Shown: in pieces, positions 15,926-17,407 of the stretch
Layout: every line of letters starts with the position of its first letter
Position numbering within the stretch: position 1 is the first letter of the stretch
NCBI GenBank assembly: GCA_964624465.1
Contig: CAZUZD010000110.1
Coordinates: 1 to 17,407, forward strand
Origin: CAZUZD01 sp964624465
Lineage (GTDB): Bacteria; Planctomycetota; Planctomycetia; Isosphaerales; Isosphaeraceae
DNA: 17,407 nucleotides
Direction: 5' to 3'
Position numbers and translations under genes: made by a program
The notes under the pieces: model-generated
Told to the model about the DNA's origin: nothing
Databases searched by the model: none
Seen by the model: the letters and a program-made list of their open reading frames with translations, nothing else

Positions 15926-16066
15926 TCAGGCCGTGTGTTTGAGGCTCGCGTCGGCGGGCGATGGGTTGAGGGGGCTCACATCGGGGACGCCGGACTGGGT
16001 GGCGGCGGTGAGGCGAGATTGGAGGTCGAGGATGGTGTGGACGGTGCGGTCGGAGCCGTGGGCGGT
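15926..16066 (-). pseudogene. C-terminal remnant of a restriction-modification methylase (copy B)
   Basis: Forty-six codons encode AHGSDRTVHTILDLQSRLTA, then ATQSGVPDVSPLNPSP and a short tail to the TGA at 15928-15926. It is a clear paralogue of copy A (AHGSDRTAHTILDLHSRLTA...PDVSPLHPTP). Over 68 bp (15998-16065 versus 7029-7096) there are only three mismatches; the tails diverge more. There is no start codon. It lies in the same frame directly behind the stop of the DUF4268 gene, separated from it by a single ACC codon, so it cannot be an independent gene. Confidence 0.6.
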
Positions 16067-17179
16067 TCAGACGAAGTCCTGCCTCAGGGCGGCGACCAGG
16101 GGCTTCAGCGCGAGTTCGAGGCGGCACATGGCCGCGATCATGCCGTCGTGGATCTCGGGCCAGAGGGGCTCGTCGCTCCGCCAGCCGCCGAGGGTCAAGG
16201 TGTGGGCGATCCGGCAGCCGCGCTTCTGGTCGAGGCGCTGCCAGGACAGCTCGCCGCCGAAGGCCTGCTCGATCGGCCCCCGCTGGCGAGCGAACCAGTC
16301 GAAGATCTGCTTGTTGGCCGCGGCCTCGTCGCTGCCGCGATCGATGTACAGCTCGACGGTCCCCTCGTCCTGCCGGATCACGTAGTTGAAGCTCAGGCCG
16401 CGCATCCCCGAACCCGCGCCAATCCAGTTCTGATCGCTCGGCGAGATGTGGGCGTGGAGCGGCGACTTGACGACCGCGCGAGCCAGCAGGGCGGCCCAGA
16501 AGCGCCGCCGGATCCCGTGCCGCTCGGCGCGGTCCTGGCGGACCCGCAGCTCCTTCTCGCGGACCTGCACCTGGTAATCGGCGGCCTCCGGGAGCGGGAT
16601 GACCTGCTGGACGTCGATCAGCAGGCGGCCGCCGTCGTCGTAGGGGCGCATCCGGACGCAGCGGAGGTCCAGGCCCCGATCGTTGAGCCACATGACGGCC
16701 CTCGTCAGCTCCTTCGAGAACTCGGCCGAGGCCAGCACGATCCGGACGTCCGGGGCGAAGGCGTCCTCGGCGGGGCCGTCCCAGCCGAGGAATTCGAGGA
16801 TCGTTGCTCGCGCGTCGCCCTCCTGGCCGGTCCGACGCAGATACGCCGTGAAGACCTCGACGACCTTGTCGAACGTCAGGGTGGAGACCATCGCCGCGTA
16901 GCGGATGGCCTGCAACTCCATGTGGCCGCCGTCCTCCGTCTGCTTCAACTCGATCACGACCAGGTTGGCGTCCCGGTCGAGGCCAAGGAGATCGATCCGC
17001 CGCCGCGAGTCCTCCCATTCGCCGAACTCCTCGGCGATGACCAGCGTGTCGGGCGCGATGACCTTGATGTTGGTCCGCAGCAGGCGCTGGAGGTCGGCCC
17101 GCTCCTTGACCCCCACCGCGCTGAACGTCGTGGCGTTGAGCTTCCGGAAGGCCGATGGCGTGATCTCGAAGATCGGCAT
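16067..17179 (-). CDS. DUF4268 protein with N-terminal PD-(D/E)XK nuclease-like domain
   Basis: A 370-residue protein. The N-terminal ~100 residues look like a PD-(D/E)XK nuclease fold of the NucS/endonuclease type. They include ERADLQRLLRTNI (Glu27, Gln31), then RRIDLLGLDRDANLVVIELK, which gives Asp63, Glu77 and Lys79 as the catalytic D...ExK set, then a Gln at 90 in ELQAIRYAA. The C-terminal part (~225-365: RRRFWAALLARA, FNYVIRQDEGTVELYIDRG, WQRLDQKRGCRIAH) matches my knowledge of DUF4268, often found beside type I or type IIG R-M genes. The start ATG at 17179 is 68 bp after the HsdM stop on the same strand, so it belongs with that operon. It probably acts on DNA in defence or repair; the biochemical role is not established. 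It appears intact. Confidence 0.85.
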   Translation of the reverse strand: MPIFEITPSAFRKLNATTFSAVGVKERADLQRLLRTNIKVIAPDTLVIAEEFGEWEDSRRRIDLLGLDRDANLVVIELKQTEDGGHMELQAIRYAAMVSTLTFDKVVEVFTAYLRRTGQEGDARATILEFLGWDGPAEDAFAPDVRIVLASAEFSKELTRAVMWLNDRGLDLRCVRMRPYDDGGRLLIDVQQVIPLPEAADYQVQVREKELRVRQDRAERHGIRRRFWAALLARAVVKSPLHAHISPSDQNWIGAGSGMRGLSFNYVIRQDEGTVELYIDRGSDEAAANKQIFDWFARQRGPIEQAFGGELSWQRLDQKRGCRIAHTLTLGGWRSDEPLWPEIHDGMIAAMCRLELALKPLVAALRQDFV

Positions 17180-17247
17180 GGCGGGCTCGTTCCCGGACGA
17201 TGAGGGGGCGGGATCTGCGGCTTCGCGGATTCCACGACCGAGCGTGA
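17180..17247. other. Short spacer between hsdM and the DUF4268 gene
   Basis: Sixty-eight bases separate the two minus-strand genes. No promoter, hairpin or good ribosome binding site is obvious; GGGAACGAG is the only purine-rich stretch before the ATG. Co-transcription is likely. Confidence 0.4.
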
Positions 17248-17407
17248 TCAGCTCGTGGGCCTCCTCAGCTCGGCGGCGATGGCGGCGAACTGGTCGAGGG
17301 CGGACTGGAGGTCGTCGGCAATCTCCTGGGCGAGGACGTCGGGCTCAGGCAAGCTGTCGGCGTCCTCGAGGCTCTGGTCCTTGAGCCAGAAGATGTCGAG
17401 GTTCAGC
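17248..17407 (-). CDS. hsdM: C-terminus of type I restriction-modification methylase subunit (HsdM)
   Basis: The last 52 codons of a gene that enters from beyond the window. The text LNLDIFWLKDQSLEDADSLP, then EPDVLAQEIADDLQSALDQF and AAIAAEL to the TGA at 17250-17248, is a typical end of the HsdM/N-6 DNA methylase subunit of type I R-M systems (the NLDIFWLKDxSLED...LPxPDVxAxEI pattern). HsdM methylates adenine in the recognition site and, together with HsdS and HsdR, forms the restriction complex. The catalytic NPPF region lies outside the window. The assignment rests on the C-terminal pattern only. Confidence 0.65.
   Translation of the reverse strand, partial: LNLDIFWLKDQSLEDADSLPEPDVLAQEIADDLQSALDQFAAIAAELRRPTS

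Overview
The window reads as chromosomal DNA of a planctomycete, most likely of the Isosphaerales/Gemmatales type. The base composition is very GC-rich with strong G/C preference at third codon positions. The largest gene encodes a giant surface protein whose N-terminus carries the planctomycete leader (Arg-rich stretch followed by FERLEARMLL, a variant of the LEPR-XLL motif). No rRNA, tRNA, CRISPR array or complete insertion sequence was seen.

Left part (1-6693), all on the minus strand. Reading in the direction of transcription there is an RsbQ-like alpha/beta hydrolase, then 14 bp later a 1324-residue soluble five-PAS hybrid histidine kinase (PAS x5, HisKA, HATPase, receiver, HPt). A 400-bp non-coding stretch follows. 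Then comes the start of a kdp potassium-pump operon: a 36-residue membrane microprotein, kdpF and kdpA, the last cut by the window edge. The three kdp ORFs overlap end to start. The region in front of them carries four CTTGA half-sites in two pairs with 11-bp spacing, the arrangement expected for an OmpR/KdpE-family response regulator. The hydrolase plus PAS-kinase pair matches the known RsbQ/PAS bipartite sensing module, here attached to a phosphorelay kinase.

Middle part (6694-15540). About 1.3 kb next to the hydrolase is a gene graveyard. It holds the C-terminal remnant of a large restriction-modification methylase (minus strand, two in-frame TAG codons at its upstream edge) and two unidentified fragments that still show coding composition and point away from each other. 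Then follows a 2413-residue predicted exported protein on the plus strand: beta-rich N-terminal half, SdrD/Cna-B-like domains, FG-GAP/VCBS calcium-type repeats, a cadherin/Ig-like domain, and seven ~52-residue repeats at the C-terminus that probably form a seven-bladed beta-propeller.

Right part (15541-17407). A short relic resembling the YREK region of IS4-type transposases is followed by a second, diverged copy of the same methylase C-terminus. This copy lies in frame directly after the stop codon of an intact DUF4268/PD-(D/E)XK nuclease-like gene, which is preceded by the C-terminus of a type I methylase subunit (HsdM). The giant surface-protein gene is therefore bracketed by two paralogous R-M gene tails in the same orientation, which suggests it sits inside, or was recombined into, a restriction-modification (defence) locus.
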